Assembly: GCF_010119615.1 (NCBI RefSeq)
Contig: NZ_QOVG01000010.1
Coordinates: 81,970-145,969 of the forward strand
Reading direction: 5' to 3'
DNA: 64,000 nucleotides
Origin: Pseudoxanthomonas gei
GTDB taxonomy: Bacteria; Pseudomonadota; Gammaproteobacteria; Xanthomonadales; Xanthomonadaceae
In this document: one piece after another, positions 46,566 to 54,269 of the stretch
How positions within the stretch are numbered: the first letter of the stretch is position 1
Layout: each line of letters opens with the position of its first letter
Notes under the pieces: generated by a model
What the model was told of the DNA's origin: nothing
Databases searched by the model: none
The model's input: the letters and a program-made list of their open reading frames with translations, nothing else
Translations under genes and position numbers: made by a program

Positions 46566-48701
46566 ATGAAATTCTTCGTTTCCTGCGGTAAAGGCCTGGA
46601 ATACCTGCTCGTCGACGAGCTGCTTTCACTGGGTGTGGAGAAGGCGACGGCCACAGTGTCCGGAGCCAACGTCGAAGGCGAGCTGGTCGACGCCCAGCGC
46701 GCGGTGCTGTGGTCGCGGCTGGCCAGCCGCGTGCTGTGGCCGATCGACGAATTCGACTGTGCCGACGAGCTGGCCCTGTACGACGGCGTGGCCGCCATCG
46801 CCTGGCAGGACCATATGCGTTCGGACCACACGCTCTCGGTGGACGCGCATGTGTCGGGCGATGCGATCACCCATGCGCGCTACGCCGCGCAACGGGTCAA
46901 GGATGCAGTGGTGGACACGCTGCGCGCCCAGGGACAGGAACGCCCTTCGGTGGACGTGGACCATCCCGATGTGCGCATCAACCTGTCGCTGCGCAAGGGC
47001 AGGGCGACCATCTCCATCGACCTGGGCGGCGGCCCCATGCATCGCCGCGGCTGGCGCAATGTGCAGAACGATGCGCCGCTGAAGGAGAACCTGGCCGCCG
47101 CGGTGCTGATGCGCGGTGGCTGGCCGAAGAGCTACCACGACGGCGGCGCGCTGCTCGACCCGATGTGCGGCAGCGGCACGCTGCTGATCGAAGGCGCGCT
47201 GATGGCCGCCGACGTGGCGCCGGGGCTGCAGCGCCATGGGCGCAGCCTGCCCAGCCGCTGGCTCGGCTTCGATGTCGAGGTGTGGAAGGCGCTGGTGGAA
47301 GAGGCAAAACAGCGCGAGCAAACCGGGCGCAGCGGGCTGAAGCAGGCCATGTTCGGCAGCGATGTCGATCCGCACGCGGTCCGCGCCGCGCGTGAGAACG
47401 CGGAAGTGGCCGGGGTCGCCGACGAGATCTGGTTCGGCGTGCGCGAGGTCGGCGAGCTGCAGGCGCCGCCGTTCGAGCGCGGCACCGTGGTCTGCAACCC
47501 GCCCTACGACGAGCGCCTGGCCGCCGATACCACGCTGTACCGCAAGCTGGGCGATGCGCTGCGCCGCACGGTGCCGCTGTGGCGCGCCAGCCTGCTGTGC
47601 GGCAATCCCGAGCTGGCCTATGCCACCGGCCTGCGTGCCAACAAGAAGTACCAGCTGTTCAACGGCGCCATCGAATGCGCACTGATCGTCTGCGATCCGG
47701 TCGGCCCGCCCAGGGTGCAGAGCGAGACGCCGCGTGAACTGTCCGAAGGCGCACTGATGGTGGCCAACCGCCTGCGCAAGAACCTGCGCAAGTTCAAGAA
47801 CTGGACGGCGCGCGAAGAGGTGAGCTGTTTCCGCGCCTACGATGCCGACCTGCCCGAATATGCGGCGGCCATCGACGTGTACCGGGAAGCCAAAGGCGAG
47901 ATGCGCACCTTCCTGCACGTGCAGGAATACGCCGCGCCCGAGGAGATTCCCGAAGCCGACGTGCGCCGCCGCCGCAACGAGCTGCTGGCCGCCGCGCGCG
48001 AGGTGTTCGCGGTGCCGGCCGAGCAGGTGGCGATGAAGTCGCGCGAGCGCGGCAAGGGCGGCAGCAAATACGGCCGGATGGAACAACGCGGCGAGCTGCT
48101 GCAGGTACGCGAGAACGGTGCGCTGCTGCAGGTCAACCTGTTCGATTACCTGGACACCGGGCTGTTCCTCGACCATCGCCCGCTGCGCCGGCACATGGCC
48201 CAGGAATCACGCGGCAAACGCTTCCTCAACCTGTTCGGTTACACGGGCGTGGCCAGCGTGCAGGCGGCGGTTGCCGGTGCCGATTCCACGACTACCGTGG
48301 ACCTGTCCTCGACCTACCTGGAATGGTGCGCGGCCAACCTGTCGCTCAACGGCTTCGCCGGCGCCCAGCACCGCCTGGTCCAGGCCGACGCGCTGCGCTG
48401 GCTGGAAGCGGAGAAGAACCGCTACGACGTGATCTTCTGCGACCCGCCGACCTTCTCCAACTCCGCGCGCGCCGACGACTTCGACATCCAGCGCGAACAC
48501 GTGCGCCTGCTGCGCGCCTGCGTGGACCGGCTGACCACCGAAGGCGTGCTGTATTTCTCCAACAACTTCCGCCGTTTCAAGCTGGACGAGAATGCAGTGG
48601 CCGAATTCGCCGTTTGCGAGGACATCACCCCGCAGACGATCCCGCCGGATTTCGAGCGGAATCCGCGGATCCATCGGTGCTGGCGGTTGACCCGGGTTTG
48701 A
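46566..48701 (+). CDS. rlmL: bifunctional 23S rRNA methyltransferase (G2445-N2 / G2069-N7)
   Basis: 711 residues. An N-terminal THUMP domain (~40-155) precedes the RlmL N2-guanine methyltransferase (SAM motif [19 protein letters not shown]; catalytic CNPPYDERL) and a C-terminal RlmK N7-guanine domain ([39 protein letters not shown]). This is the fused RlmKL arrangement of gammaproteobacteria. Start ATG 46566. It marks the chromosomal boundary of the cassette array, which begins ~280 bp downstream. Confidence 0.97.
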   Translation: MKFFVSCGKGLEYLLVDELLSLGVEKATATVSGANVEGELVDAQRAVLWSRLASRVLWPIDEFDCADELALYDGVAAIAWQDHMRSDHTLSVDAHVSGDAITHARYAAQRVKDAVVDTLRAQGQERPSVDVDHPDVRINLSLRKGRATISIDLGGGPMHRRGWRNVQNDAPLKENLAAAVLMRGGWPKSYHDGGALLDPMCGSGTLLIEGALMAADVAPGLQRHGRSLPSRWLGFDVEVWKALVEEAKQREQTGRSGLKQAMFGSDVDPHAVRAARENAEVAGVADEIWFGVREVGELQAPPFERGTVVCNPPYDERLAADTTLYRKLGDALRRTVPLWRASLLCGNPELAYATGLRANKKYQLFNGAIECALIVCDPVGPPRVQSETPRELSEGALMVANRLRKNLRKFKNWTAREEVSCFRAYDADLPEYAAAIDVYREAKGEMRTFLHVQEYAAPEEIPEADVRRRRNELLAAAREVFAVPAEQVAMKSRERGKGGSKYGRMEQRGELLQVRENGALLQVNLFDYLDTGLFLDHRPLRRHMAQESRGKRFLNLFGYTGVASVQAAVAGADSTTTVDLSSTYLEWCAANLSLNGFAGAQHRLVQADALRWLEAEKNRYDVIFCDPPTFSNSARADDFDIQREHVRLLRACVDRLTTEGVLYFSNNFRRFKLDENAVAEFAVCEDITPQTIPPDFERNPRIHRCWRLTRV

Positions 48702-48980
48702 TCGGGACGCGGGACGGTCTGCAGGCAAGATGCATTCCACGCGAGAGGTCAGTAGAACCCGGCATCTCCGAAAACTCTGTGTTCGAGAGCTAGATATCAA
48801 CTCACAACTGAGGCGATATGGATTGCCGGCGCGTTTTCGGGGTGTTGTGCGGTATTGAGGCGGGCCGCCAAGCCAAAGCCGGCCAGCAAGTAGATGAGTT
48901 GGCTGGGAAAATTTCTGATTGACCTGTGCGGGCGCGTCAACACACTATGGGTTACACCTCGAATTTGAGGTCTACTTAGA
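48702..48980. other. intergenic stretch between rlmL and the array, possible attI remnant
   Basis: This stretch has no supported gene and no integron-integrase fragment. GC falls toward the array. The end (ACTTAGAGTTAGGCC) resembles the junction where an attI or attC core meets the first cassette, but no paired left half-site was recognised upstream. It may be a decayed attI (inference). Confidence 0.4.
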
Positions 48981-49004
48981 GTTAGGCCTCAAGAGTAAAT
49001 TCTA

Positions 49005-49277
49005 ATGCGCGCCGTGATCTTTCTGCTGGCCACACTTGCCTGTCTAGCCGCATTACTCTTCCTGCCTGTCCGATTTGCGCTAACTTTCGAGTTGCTCGGC
49101 AATCCAGTTATTTCATCCGATGGCAAGTGGCTCGGGCCAACACCACGTGACTCCGCGACGTGCACCGACGACGTGGGTAAAGTTAATGTTTGGACCTGCG
49201 CCGAAACTTCCATATTCAATAAGCATGAGTACGGCTGCAGGACCTGGCTGCGACAATTCGGGTACCTTGAGGCCTAA
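49005..49277 (+). CDS. cassette 1: small membrane-associated or secreted protein
   Basis: 90 residues. The N-terminus is a hydrophobic signal or anchor (MRAVIFLLATLACLAALLFLPVRFALTF), followed by a short, cysteine-containing soluble part (ATCTDDVGKVNVWTCAE, HEYGCRTWLRQF). Three cysteines in ~50 residues suggest disulfides in the periplasm. The stop codon TAA is part of the attC core GCCTAAC. Start ATG at 49005, 17 bp after the GTTAGGC core. It is a typical small, unknown cassette gene. Confidence 0.75.
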   Translation: MRAVIFLLATLACLAALLFLPVRFALTFELLGNPVISSDGKWLGPTPRDSATCTDDVGKVNVWTCAETSIFNKHEYGCRTWLRQFGYLEA

Positions 49278-49388
49278 CAATTCATTCAAGCCGAACCCAC
49301 ATCAGGGCGGCGCCAAGGTGCACGCCTTCGGCTATATTCGCACCCAGTCGCCGCCCTGCTGCGGGTCGGCTTAATTCAGGCGTTAGGC
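49272..49388 (+). other. attC site 1
   Basis: 117 bp from core GCCTAAC (49272) to core GTTAGGC (49382-49388). Arms read ATTCATTCAAGCCGAACCC and GCGGGTCGGCTTAATTCAGG and pair on one strand. The centre contains GCACGCCTTCGGCTATATTCG, which recurs in the partial site at 54457. Confidence 0.92.
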
Positions 49389-49393
49389 CCCGT

Positions 49394-49741
49394 ATGAACC
49401 TTGACGAGTTAGTGAAAAAAGTTCGTGCCGTATCCACCGATCCCGCGCTGCAAGGTGTAGCGGATCAACTAGTCGCTTGGAAGGACAGCTCCGCCACGGC
49501 TGACGACCTTGCCGCAACTTTGGAGCGCTACATCGGCAATGTCTGGATTGGCTCCAAACAGGATCATGATCGGGTGTATGCGTTTTGGTCAGCATTCCGG
49601 CAAAGCGCAATATCGGTCATCCGTAGCATGACCATGAACGAGAGGATCTATTGGTTTAGCTTGGTCGAGCGATTTGATTCATTGCAGAGTGATGCTGATA
49701 GGCAGGCTCTATACCGCAAGCTCCACGCGGGCGGGGCCTAA
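49394..49741 (+). CDS. cassette 2: helical hypothetical protein
   Basis: 115 residues, mostly helical: MNLDELVKKVRAVSTDPALQ, ATLERYIGNVWIGSKQ, YAFWSAFRQSAISVIRSM, ERIYWFSLVERFDSLQSD, RQALYRKLH. No signal peptide or known motif. ATG at 49394 lies six bases after the core. The AGG of GTTAGGC sits about nine bases upstream and may act as the ribosome site. The stop TAA overlaps the next core GCCTAAC. Function unknown. Confidence 0.78.
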   Translation: MNLDELVKKVRAVSTDPALQGVADQLVAWKDSSATADDLAATLERYIGNVWIGSKQDHDRVYAFWSAFRQSAISVIRSMTMNERIYWFSLVERFDSLQSDADRQALYRKLHAGGA

Positions 49742-49823
49742 CAATTCATTCAAGCCGAGCCCGCATCGTTACGGCAATGAGCGGCAGTTAATCGGGCGGG
49801 CCGGCTTAATTCAGGCGTTATAC
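49736..49823 (+). other. attC site 2
   Basis: 88 bp from GCCTAAC (49736) to GTTATAC (49817-49823). It has the conserved arms CATTCAAGCCGAGCCCGC and GGGCCGGCTTAATTCAGGC. The right core differs from the GTTRRRY consensus at one base, and this is matched by the variant core GCATAAC at the next site's left end. Confidence 0.9.
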
Positions 49824-49827
49824 GGCA

Positions 49828-49908
49828 ATGGGGCAGTGGGTCGGCAGTTCTTACTTCGGTCAAATTGTGCAAGCGTTTGGCGTCGGCTCCGGTAAGCACT
49901 TGATCTGA
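49828..49908 (+). pseudogene. cassette 3: 26-codon ORF, probable remnant; cassette otherwise non-coding
   Basis: An ATG at 49828, five bases after the core as in other cassettes, opens MGQWVGSSYFGQIVQAFGVG and stops at 49908. The remaining ~160 bp of the cassette to 50067 hold no + strand gene. A 111-residue minus-strand frame (49750-50085) crosses both attC sites and is a shadow. The short ORF is either a decayed gene start or a micro-peptide. Confidence 0.45.
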
Positions 49909-50067
49909 TAGTTGCTCAGCGTGTTGGTTTAACGCACATCCCGCATCGTCGGCTTTGGGCTCAACCCGCGCCCAGGCTTGCTGGTGATGCTTCGGTTCAA
50001 GGTTGCTGGTAGTGTTCGCCCAAGGTGACACTCGGGGCAGGGGATCTTTCATGCATCGGCCATTGCC

Positions 50068-50160
50068 GCATAACAACTCATTCAAGCCGAACCCGCATCG
50101 TTATCGCGTTGATCTGACGGGATTGCGGTGTTGCGGGTCGGCTTAATTCGGGCGTTAGAC
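50068..50160 (+). other. attC site 3
   Basis: 93 bp from GCATAAC (50068) to GTTAGAC (50154-50160). Arms read CTCATTCAAGCCGAACCCGC and GCGGGTCGGCTTAATTCGGGC. The left core nearly complements the GTTATAC that opens its own cassette, as expected for a cassette formed from a circle. Confidence 0.9.
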
Positions 50161-50165
50161 CTGCT

Positions 50166-50477
50166 ATGAACCCTTTAGTCATCCCACCAGCAGCACAGCG
50201 AGACGAGAAGTCGATCCAGATGCTAAGTGCCTGGATCGCTGAGCAGGGCCAGCACTGCAGCATCAAGATTGGTTTCTGGCAGGACAACGGCCGTGACGAG
50301 CAACAGGCATGGGGCATATTTCTTGCCGACACAATTCGCCATATCGCAAATGCGCTGCAAGAGAATTATGGAAAACCTTTCCCCGACACCGTTGCCGCAA
50401 TTCTTAAGTCGTTGCATGACGAGATAGGAGACCCAACCTCTGACGTGCAAGGCTCGTTTAGTCCAGGGCATGGGTAG
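50166..50477 (+). CDS. cassette 4: DUF5076 protein
   Basis: 103 residues: MNPLVIPPAAQRDEKSIQML, AWIAEQGQHCSIKIGFWQD, then QQAWGIFLADTIRHIANAL and a C-terminal helix. The VIPPAA start, WGIFLADTIRHIA and spacing match the DUF5076 family, otherwise encoded in ordinary chromosomal contexts in proteobacteria. Function unknown. ATG at 50166 is six bases after the core GTTAGAC. The stop TAG at 50475-50477 lies just before the next site. Confidence 0.8.
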   Translation: MNPLVIPPAAQRDEKSIQMLSAWIAEQGQHCSIKIGFWQDNGRDEQQAWGIFLADTIRHIANALQENYGKPFPDTVAAILKSLHDEIGDPTSDVQGSFSPGHG

Positions 50478-50480
50478 CAG

Positions 50481-50570
50481 GTCTAACAATTCATTCAAGC
50501 CGAGCCCGCATCGTTACGGCATTGATCGGAAAGTCGGCTTGGGCGGGCCGGCTTAATTCAGGCGTTAGGG
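50481..50570 (+). other. attC site 4
   Basis: 90 bp from GTCTAAC (50481) to GTTAGGG (50564-50570). GTCTAAC is the exact complement of the GTTAGAC core that opens cassette 4. Arms read CATTCAAGCCGAGCCCGC and GGGCCGGCTTAATTCAGGC. Confidence 0.92.
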
Positions 50571-50573
50571 CTC

Positions 50574-50846
50574 ATGTTCGACACTATCGCTGACGCACTT
50601 GACACTTGGGCCGTTGCGCATCAGCTTCATTGGCAGCGTTTGTACAAAGACTCTGAGGTGCGGTCCTTGGACCTGACCTTAAGTGATGGACGGATTGCCC
50701 AGATCTGGGTTGATGGATCATCCACGGCAGGCTGGTCGGTCAACGCGTGGGATCGTAAGGCCATGAAGTTTTCCCGCCACGTCGCGGACTCAACGCAAAT
50801 GGGTGAGGCTCTCTCGGAAGCGCTCTCAACCGTTCGTAGTTGGTAG
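50574..50846 (+). CDS. cassette 5: small hypothetical protein
   Basis: 90 residues in an alpha-beta pattern: MFDTIADALDTWAVAHQLHW, VRSLDLTLSDGRIAQIWVDG, WSVNAWDRKAMKFSRHVAD, GEALSEALSTVRSW. The layout of a helix, a strand pair and a helix is reminiscent of small immunity-like or DUF-type proteins, but no family is assigned. ATG at 50574 lies four bases after the core GTTAGGG, whose AGGG may serve as the ribosome site. No signal peptide. Confidence 0.75.
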   Translation: MFDTIADALDTWAVAHQLHWQRLYKDSEVRSLDLTLSDGRIAQIWVDGSSTAGWSVNAWDRKAMKFSRHVADSTQMGEALSEALSTVRSW

Positions 50847-50857
50847 TCCGGGCTGAG

Positions 50858-50974
50858 CCCTAACAATTCATTCAAGCCGAACCCGCTTCGTTAGTTCTTT
50901 GGTTCCTGTCGCGGGTGTTGCTCTCCCACTTCCCGACTTCCGCGTTGCGGGTCGGCTTAATTCAATCGTTAGGC
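50858..50974 (+). other. attC site 5
   Basis: 117 bp from CCCTAAC (50858) to GTTAGGC (50968-50974). CCCTAAC complements GTTAGGG of its own cassette. The right arm reads GCGGGTCGGCTTAATTCAATC, with AATC in place of the usual GGC before the core. Confidence 0.9.
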
Positions 50975-50978
50975 CGCT

Positions 50979-51422
50979 TTGACAGAATCTCTCCGCTATA
51001 GCTATGACGTGTCACTGCGTATTACACATCCGGCGCATGTGCCCGAGTTCTTCTCGTCCAGCTTAGGACGAGATCCTCGTTATTCTTGGACTGTGGGACA
51101 GCCGCGCGTGACGCGTAAAGGCGCTCCGCTACCCGGTATCTACAAAGAGACTTACTGTTCGTATTCTTTTGACGTCCCTGAGGACGATGATCTTCCAAGG
51201 TTCTTAGATGAGACTCTGACTGACTTGGCTCAGCACAAGGGGCTCTTTGATAAGATACAAGAATCTGGCGGCAAAGCAGGCTTCTTTATCGGACTATTCA
51301 CTGGTGCCTTCAATACGGGATTCGTATTGAGTGCTGACCTACAAAGAAGATCTGCAGCACTCGGACTGAGCTTGGACTTTGATATATACGGCTACGGTGG
51401 TTCGTCGGATGACGCGGCCTAA
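50979..51422 (+). CDS. cassette 6: DUF4279 protein
   Basis: 147 residues. YDVSLRITHPAHVPEFFSSS, GQPRVTRKGAPLPGIYKETY, LPRFLDETLTDLAQH, IQESGGKAGFFIGLF and a C-terminal strand (LGLSLDFDIYGYG) match DUF4279, a small family common in cassettes and next to toxin or immunity genes. The start is TTG at 50979, five bases after the core. That is the same spacing as the ATG starts of cassettes 2-5, 7 and 8, which supports this choice. The stop TAA overlaps GCCTAAC. Confidence 0.8.
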   Translation: MTESLRYSYDVSLRITHPAHVPEFFSSSLGRDPRYSWTVGQPRVTRKGAPLPGIYKETYCSYSFDVPEDDDLPRFLDETLTDLAQHKGLFDKIQESGGKAGFFIGLFTGAFNTGFVLSADLQRRSAALGLSLDFDIYGYGGSSDDAA

Positions 51423-51442
51423 CAATTCATTCAAGCCGAACC
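51417..51442 (+). other. attC site 6, left half, interrupted by IS
   Basis: GCCTAAC core and ATTCATTCAAGCCGAACC, then the IS begins at 51443. The right half resumes at 52692. Joined without the IS and one copy of the 3-bp duplication, the arms read AAGCCGAACC-CGAATCGTTACGG, a normal attC centre. Confidence 0.9.
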
Positions 51443-51495
51443 GGTAGTTCCTACGGTTTAGTGGACACCCTGATCTAACACTCAGGAGTGTCCCC

Positions 51496-51852
51496 ATGCC
51501 AACCCCAGGTCCCCGCACCACCTATCGCTACAGCGATGTGTTCAAGGCCACGGCGGTGCGTTTAAGCCAGCTGCCCGGCGTCTCGGTGCGTGACGTGGCC
51601 GAGTCGCTTTACATCCATCCCTTCATGTTGTCTCGTTGGCGCAAGCTGGCCCGCGAAGGAGCGATCATGAGCAAGGGTGTGGACGTGGGCAAGGCCGTGG
51701 CGGCTGAGTCGAAGGCGCTGCGTGAGATGAAGCGCAAGTACGAACGGCTGCAGGTCGAGCATGACCTTTTAAAAAAAGCCATCGCGTTCACTTCCGGTCG
51801 AAGGACGACATCTTCGCCTTCATCGCCCACCACCAGGAAGCCCACCCGGTGA
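51496..51852 (+). CDS. IS3-family transposase OrfA
   Basis: 118 residues. An HTH_Tnp_1 domain ([40 protein letters not shown]) is followed by a leucine-zipper-like helix ([21 protein letters not shown]). ATG at 51496 after AGGAGTG. The slippery sequence TTAAAAAAAGCC at 51769-51780 lies near the C-terminus; a -1 slip enters the OrfB frame, which stays open from there ([18 protein letters not shown]) into orfB. So an OrfAB fusion transposase is expected, as in other IS3 elements. Confidence 0.93.
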   Translation: MPTPGPRTTYRYSDVFKATAVRLSQLPGVSVRDVAESLYIHPFMLSRWRKLAREGAIMSKGVDVGKAVAAESKALREMKRKYERLQVEHDLLKKAIAFTSGRRTTSSPSSPTTRKPTR

Positions 51853-52658
51853 GGACGATGTGCCGGCTGCATGGCGTCAGCCCGTCAGGCTTCTATGCCT
51901 GGCAGCAGCGGCCTGCCAGCCAGCGTGCCATCGATGATGCCGGCCTGGTGGAGCGCATCCGCCTGGCGCATGCACAGAGTCGTCAGACCTACGGCAGTCC
52001 CCGCATCCACGCGGCGCTGAAGCGACAAGGTGAAGGCGTTGGGCGACGGCGTGTGGAGCGTTTGATGCGGGAACAGGGCGTGCGCGCGTGCTCGGCGCAG
52101 ATGTACCGCCGGCGCCCGGGCCTTGCCCAGTTCCTGGCCAGCGTGGAGAGCCACGCCCACACGGTCGAAGCCACGCGTCCGAACCAGGTGTGGGTGGCTG
52201 ACGTGACCTACCTGAAAGCCGGCGGGCAATGGCGTTACCTGGCCACGGTGATGGATCGCTACTCGCGTCGGCTGCTGGGTTGGTCGCTGGGCGCCGACCG
52301 CACCACGTCCCTGACCCGACGGGCGCTGCGAGCGGCCCTGCGTACACGCCAGCCCGACCCCGGCACGCTCTTCCACAGCGACCGCGGCATCGAGTTCATT
52401 GCCCGGGACTTCAAGCAGCGCCTGCACGCCGCCGGCTTCGTCCAGTCCGCCAACCGGCCGCGGCGCATGAACGACAACGCGCACATGGAGTCCTGGAACA
52501 AATCGTTGAAGGCCGACATGTATCACCGCAGCCACTTCCCCGACGATCAATCGCTGCACCGCGCCATCGGCCACTATGTCGACTTCTACAATCACCAGCG
52601 CCTACACTCGGCACTGGGCTACCGCTCACCGGTCGAGTACGAACTGCAATGCAGCTAA
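51849..52658 (+). CDS. IS3-family transposase OrfB (DDE integrase domain)
   Basis: 269 residues from GTG 51849, overlapping the orfA stop. It has an HTH_21-type segment ([21 protein letters not shown]) and an rve catalytic core. The DDE residues are Asp in [13 protein letters not shown], Asp in [11 protein letters not shown] and Glu in [12 protein letters not shown], then the C-terminal [15 protein letters not shown]. All are intact. It is probably produced mainly as an OrfAB fusion by -1 frameshifting. Confidence 0.95.
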   Translation: MRTMCRLHGVSPSGFYAWQQRPASQRAIDDAGLVERIRLAHAQSRQTYGSPRIHAALKRQGEGVGRRRVERLMREQGVRACSAQMYRRRPGLAQFLASVESHAHTVEATRPNQVWVADVTYLKAGGQWRYLATVMDRYSRRLLGWSLGADRTTSLTRRALRAALRTRQPDPGTLFHSDRGIEFIARDFKQRLHAAGFVQSANRPRRMNDNAHMESWNKSLKADMYHRSHFPDDQSLHRAIGHYVDFYNHQRLHSALGYRSPVEYELQCS

Positions 52659-52691
52659 CCAGACGGTGTCCACTTTTGCGTAGGAACTCCC

Positions 52692-52758
52692 TCCCGAATC
52701 GTTACGGCATTAATTGGACAGTTGACCTAGGCGGGTCGGCTTAATTCAGGCGTTAGCT
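52692..52758 (+). other. attC site 6, right half
   Basis: This half resumes with TCCCGAATCGTTACGGC and ends CGGGTCGGCTTAATTCAGGC plus core GTTAGCT (52752-52758). Together with 51417-51442 it makes a complete site. Confidence 0.9.
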
Positions 52759-52763
52759 ACTAT

Positions 52764-53309
52764 ATGAAGATTCTCGCGCTCGCAATTCTGCTCATCGCTG
52801 TTTCCGGGTCATCCGTGGCGCAAGTCAATAAAAGCTACTGGCGAAATCCAGATGGAACTCCTGTGCCAGAAACGTCGTCACGCAAGTCGACCGGATCGAT
52901 GAGCGCAATGATCCTAATCACTGCCGACCAAGATTGGCAGGAGAAGTGGAATACGCCGCGAGAGCACGTCCCTCACTTTACTGAAACTTCTGATGTGGGA
53001 AGAGATGGCACGTTATTTCTGTTGACGTTCTTCGGTAACCCAGCCGTTGATGAGGCAGGCAGATCGAAACTTCTGTGTGACTTTTCGCTTATCAAGCCGG
53101 ATGGCTCTTTCGCGACAGAGCAGCGAGATGCAGTGTGCTTTGATCCGGATTTCGCAATGGAACGCGACACGACCTACATTACCAACATTACTGTTGGCTT
53201 CAAGGCAGACAGCTCTGAACCAAAGGGCTCTTGGCGATACAAGGTTGTCATCAAGGACAAGATCGCTGGAACCGAATTGCCACTCGAAGCTGGATTCAAG
53301 GTTAAGTAG
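52764..53309 (+). CDS. cassette 7: secreted hypothetical protein
   Basis: 181 residues with a Sec signal peptide (MKILALAILLIAVSGSSVAQ). The mature part is beta-rich: SAMILITADQDWQEKWNTP, LFLLTFFGNPAVDEAGRSK, DFSLIKPDGSFATEQ, ITNITVGFKADSSEPKGSW, YKVVIKDKIAGTELPLE. The last half reads like an immunoglobulin-like periplasmic domain. ATG at 52764 lies six bases after the core GTTAGCT. The stop TAG is followed by CTAAC of attC 7. Function unknown. Confidence 0.78.
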   Translation: MKILALAILLIAVSGSSVAQVNKSYWRNPDGTPVPETSSRKSTGSMSAMILITADQDWQEKWNTPREHVPHFTETSDVGRDGTLFLLTFFGNPAVDEAGRSKLLCDFSLIKPDGSFATEQRDAVCFDPDFAMERDTTYITNITVGFKADSSEPKGSWRYKVVIKDKIAGTELPLEAGFKVK

Positions 53310-53415
53310 CTAACAATTCGTTCAAGCCGAGCCCGCTTCGCGGCCTCATGCAAGTGCCATCGATTATTACTTGCCCAAGGCCGCAAAGCGCGTCGGCTTA
53401 ATTCAGGGGTTAGAC
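53308..53415 (+). other. attC site 7
   Basis: 108 bp from AGCTAAC (53308) to GTTAGAC (53409-53415). AGCTAAC is the exact complement of GTTAGCT that opens cassette 7, on the far side of the IS. Arms read CGTTCAAGCCGAGCCCGC and GCGTCGGCTTAATTCAGGG. Confidence 0.9.
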
Positions 53416-53420
53416 CTTAT

Positions 53421-53738
53421 ATGAGCGACTCCGGTCTCAAGCTCAGTTACAGCTGGGAGGATCTGAAACCAGTCCGACCACTATTCGTCACTGTGCTTGT
53501 TGCGCAAGCTATTGGTGCAATCGCAAGTCTTTCGGTTCAAGGCTTGAGTGATTGGTACCAGACTGCCTGGTTTGGTGGTGCGCTCGCGACGTTTCCCGGC
53601 TACCTGATTGGACTTTTCGTGCAGCGGCATACCCGTGCTGGCAGCATCACATCAAATCGATCGGCCGTACTGTTCCTCGGCGTGATATCGCTGATCTTGT
53701 TTATTGCTGCTCTTACGTTTCCCAGGAGCTCCGGCTAG
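53421..53738 (+). CDS. cassette 8: three-span membrane protein
   Basis: 105 residues with three or four membrane segments: PLFVTVLVAQAIGAIASLSV, TAWFGGALATFPGYLIGLFV and AVLFLGVISLILFIAALTF, with a basic loop (QRHTRAGSITSNRS). ATG at 53421 is six bases after the core GTTAGAC. Such small membrane proteins are common in cassettes; function unknown. The following site lacks a clean core, so the cassette is not obviously mobile now. Confidence 0.75.
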   Translation: MSDSGLKLSYSWEDLKPVRPLFVTVLVAQAIGAIASLSVQGLSDWYQTAWFGGALATFPGYLIGLFVQRHTRAGSITSNRSAVLFLGVISLILFIAALTFPRSSG

Positions 53739-53741
53739 TGC

Positions 53742-53945
53742 GGCCCAGTAATTCATTCAAGCCGAGCCCACATCGGCAAGTAGGGCGTAATAGCCGAAGG
53801 GCATTGCGCCATGGAAGAACGATGCGGCAGCGGCAGCCATTCGTTCGGGTTGTCGGTTGGCGGCAGAGTTCTTCGTGCCGATGAATCTGCGCGGCGCAAT
53901 GCCCTTCGGTTGTTGCGCCCTGGATTCCAATAGGCGTGTTTAAAT
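53742..53945 (+). other. degenerate attC 8 with long internal hairpin
   Basis: The left side keeps AATTCATTCAAGCCGAGCCC, but the core is CCAGTAA instead of the expected GTCTAAC. An imperfect 28-bp inverted repeat fills the centre: 53783-53810 (GGGCGTAATAGCCGAAGGGC...) pairs with 53893-53920 (...GCCCTTCGGTTGTTGCGCCC). A further GAAGAAC/GTTCTTC pair lies inside. The right side (TAGGCGTGTTTAAA) only faintly resembles a core. Confidence 0.65.
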
Positions 53946-53972
53946 TCCAACACGAGCCCCACGGACAATCGC

Positions 53973-54269
53973 ATGCAAACTGATCAGAAGAAAGCCGATC
54001 CCTCCTATCTGTATGTTTTGATCGCCGTAATTTTCCTGTTGACCGCTTGGGGCGCCACGTTCAGTCGTACCTGTCAAAGTGATGGGTGCATGGGCGTTAT
54101 ATTTCCGCTCGGTGGCGCGTTGATCGCGTTGGCGGTGCAGCTATTCGTAGTGGTTCCCTTTCATCGCATGAGGGCCAGGTCAAAAGGTGAGGTCTCCGCG
54201 GGAGTGGTCACCTGGGTTGTGGTTTCGATAGCCGCGTTTGTGCTTCCTTTGCTGTTTGCCAAATTCTAG
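53973..54269 (+). CDS. cassette-tail gene: small two- to three-span membrane protein
   Basis: 98 residues: a short polar start (MQTDQKKADPSYL), then YVLIAVIFLLTAWGATF, a cysteine-bearing loop (TCQSDGCMG), VIFPLGGALIALAVQLFVVV, a basic loop (HRMRARSKG) and VVTWVVVSIAAFVLPLLF. Lower in GC than the chromosome on either side. No clear ribosome site. It lies after the degenerate attC 8 and is probably the gene of a further decayed cassette. Function unknown. Confidence 0.68.
   Translation: MQTDQKKADPSYLYVLIAVIFLLTAWGATFSRTCQSDGCMGVIFPLGGALIALAVQLFVVVPFHRMRARSKGEVSAGVVTWVVVSIAAFVLPLLFAKF

Larger units (their letters stand above)
51443..52691 (+). mobile_element. complete IS3-family insertion sequence (1249 bp) inside attC 6
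   Basis: Terminal inverted repeats: the left end reads GGTAGTTCCTACG...AGTGGACACC, and the right end complements to GGGAGTTCCTACG...AGTGGACACC. Two overlapping frames encode OrfA and OrfB with an A7 slippery run between them. Flanking triplets are ACC (51440-51442) and TCC (52692-52694), an imperfect 3-bp duplication typical in length for IS3 elements. Both ends and both genes look intact, so the element may be active. Confidence 0.92.
48981..53415 (+). mobile_element. integron cassette array without integrase (CALIN), seven attC sites
   Basis: Seven sites of one family recur here. Each starts CTAACAATTCATTCAAGCCGA (or a variant), passes through a variable centre, and ends TCGGCTTAATTCAGGCGTTAG (or a variant). 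Each is preceded by a small + strand gene or a remnant of one. No intI is visible on either flank within the window, so this is a cluster of attC sites lacking integrase. Array genes are lower in GC than rlmL and ald. One site is split by an IS. Partial sites continue the array to about 56240. Confidence 0.93.

Noticed and set aside
48702..48980. Integron integrase gene or remnant
   Set aside because: No tyrosine-recombinase motif or extended frame was found in any frame in this gap or after the array.
49750..50875. Minus-strand frames starting MNELL in and between attC sites
   Set aside because: The shared start is the reverse translation of the conserved attC arm (AATGAATTGTTAGG-type). The frames lack conservation and oppose the + strand cassette genes.
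51496..52658. Transposase broken by a frameshift
   Set aside because: The -1 offset between orfA and orfB with an A7 slippery run and an open OrfB frame upstream of its start is the normal programmed-frameshift layout of IS3 elements.
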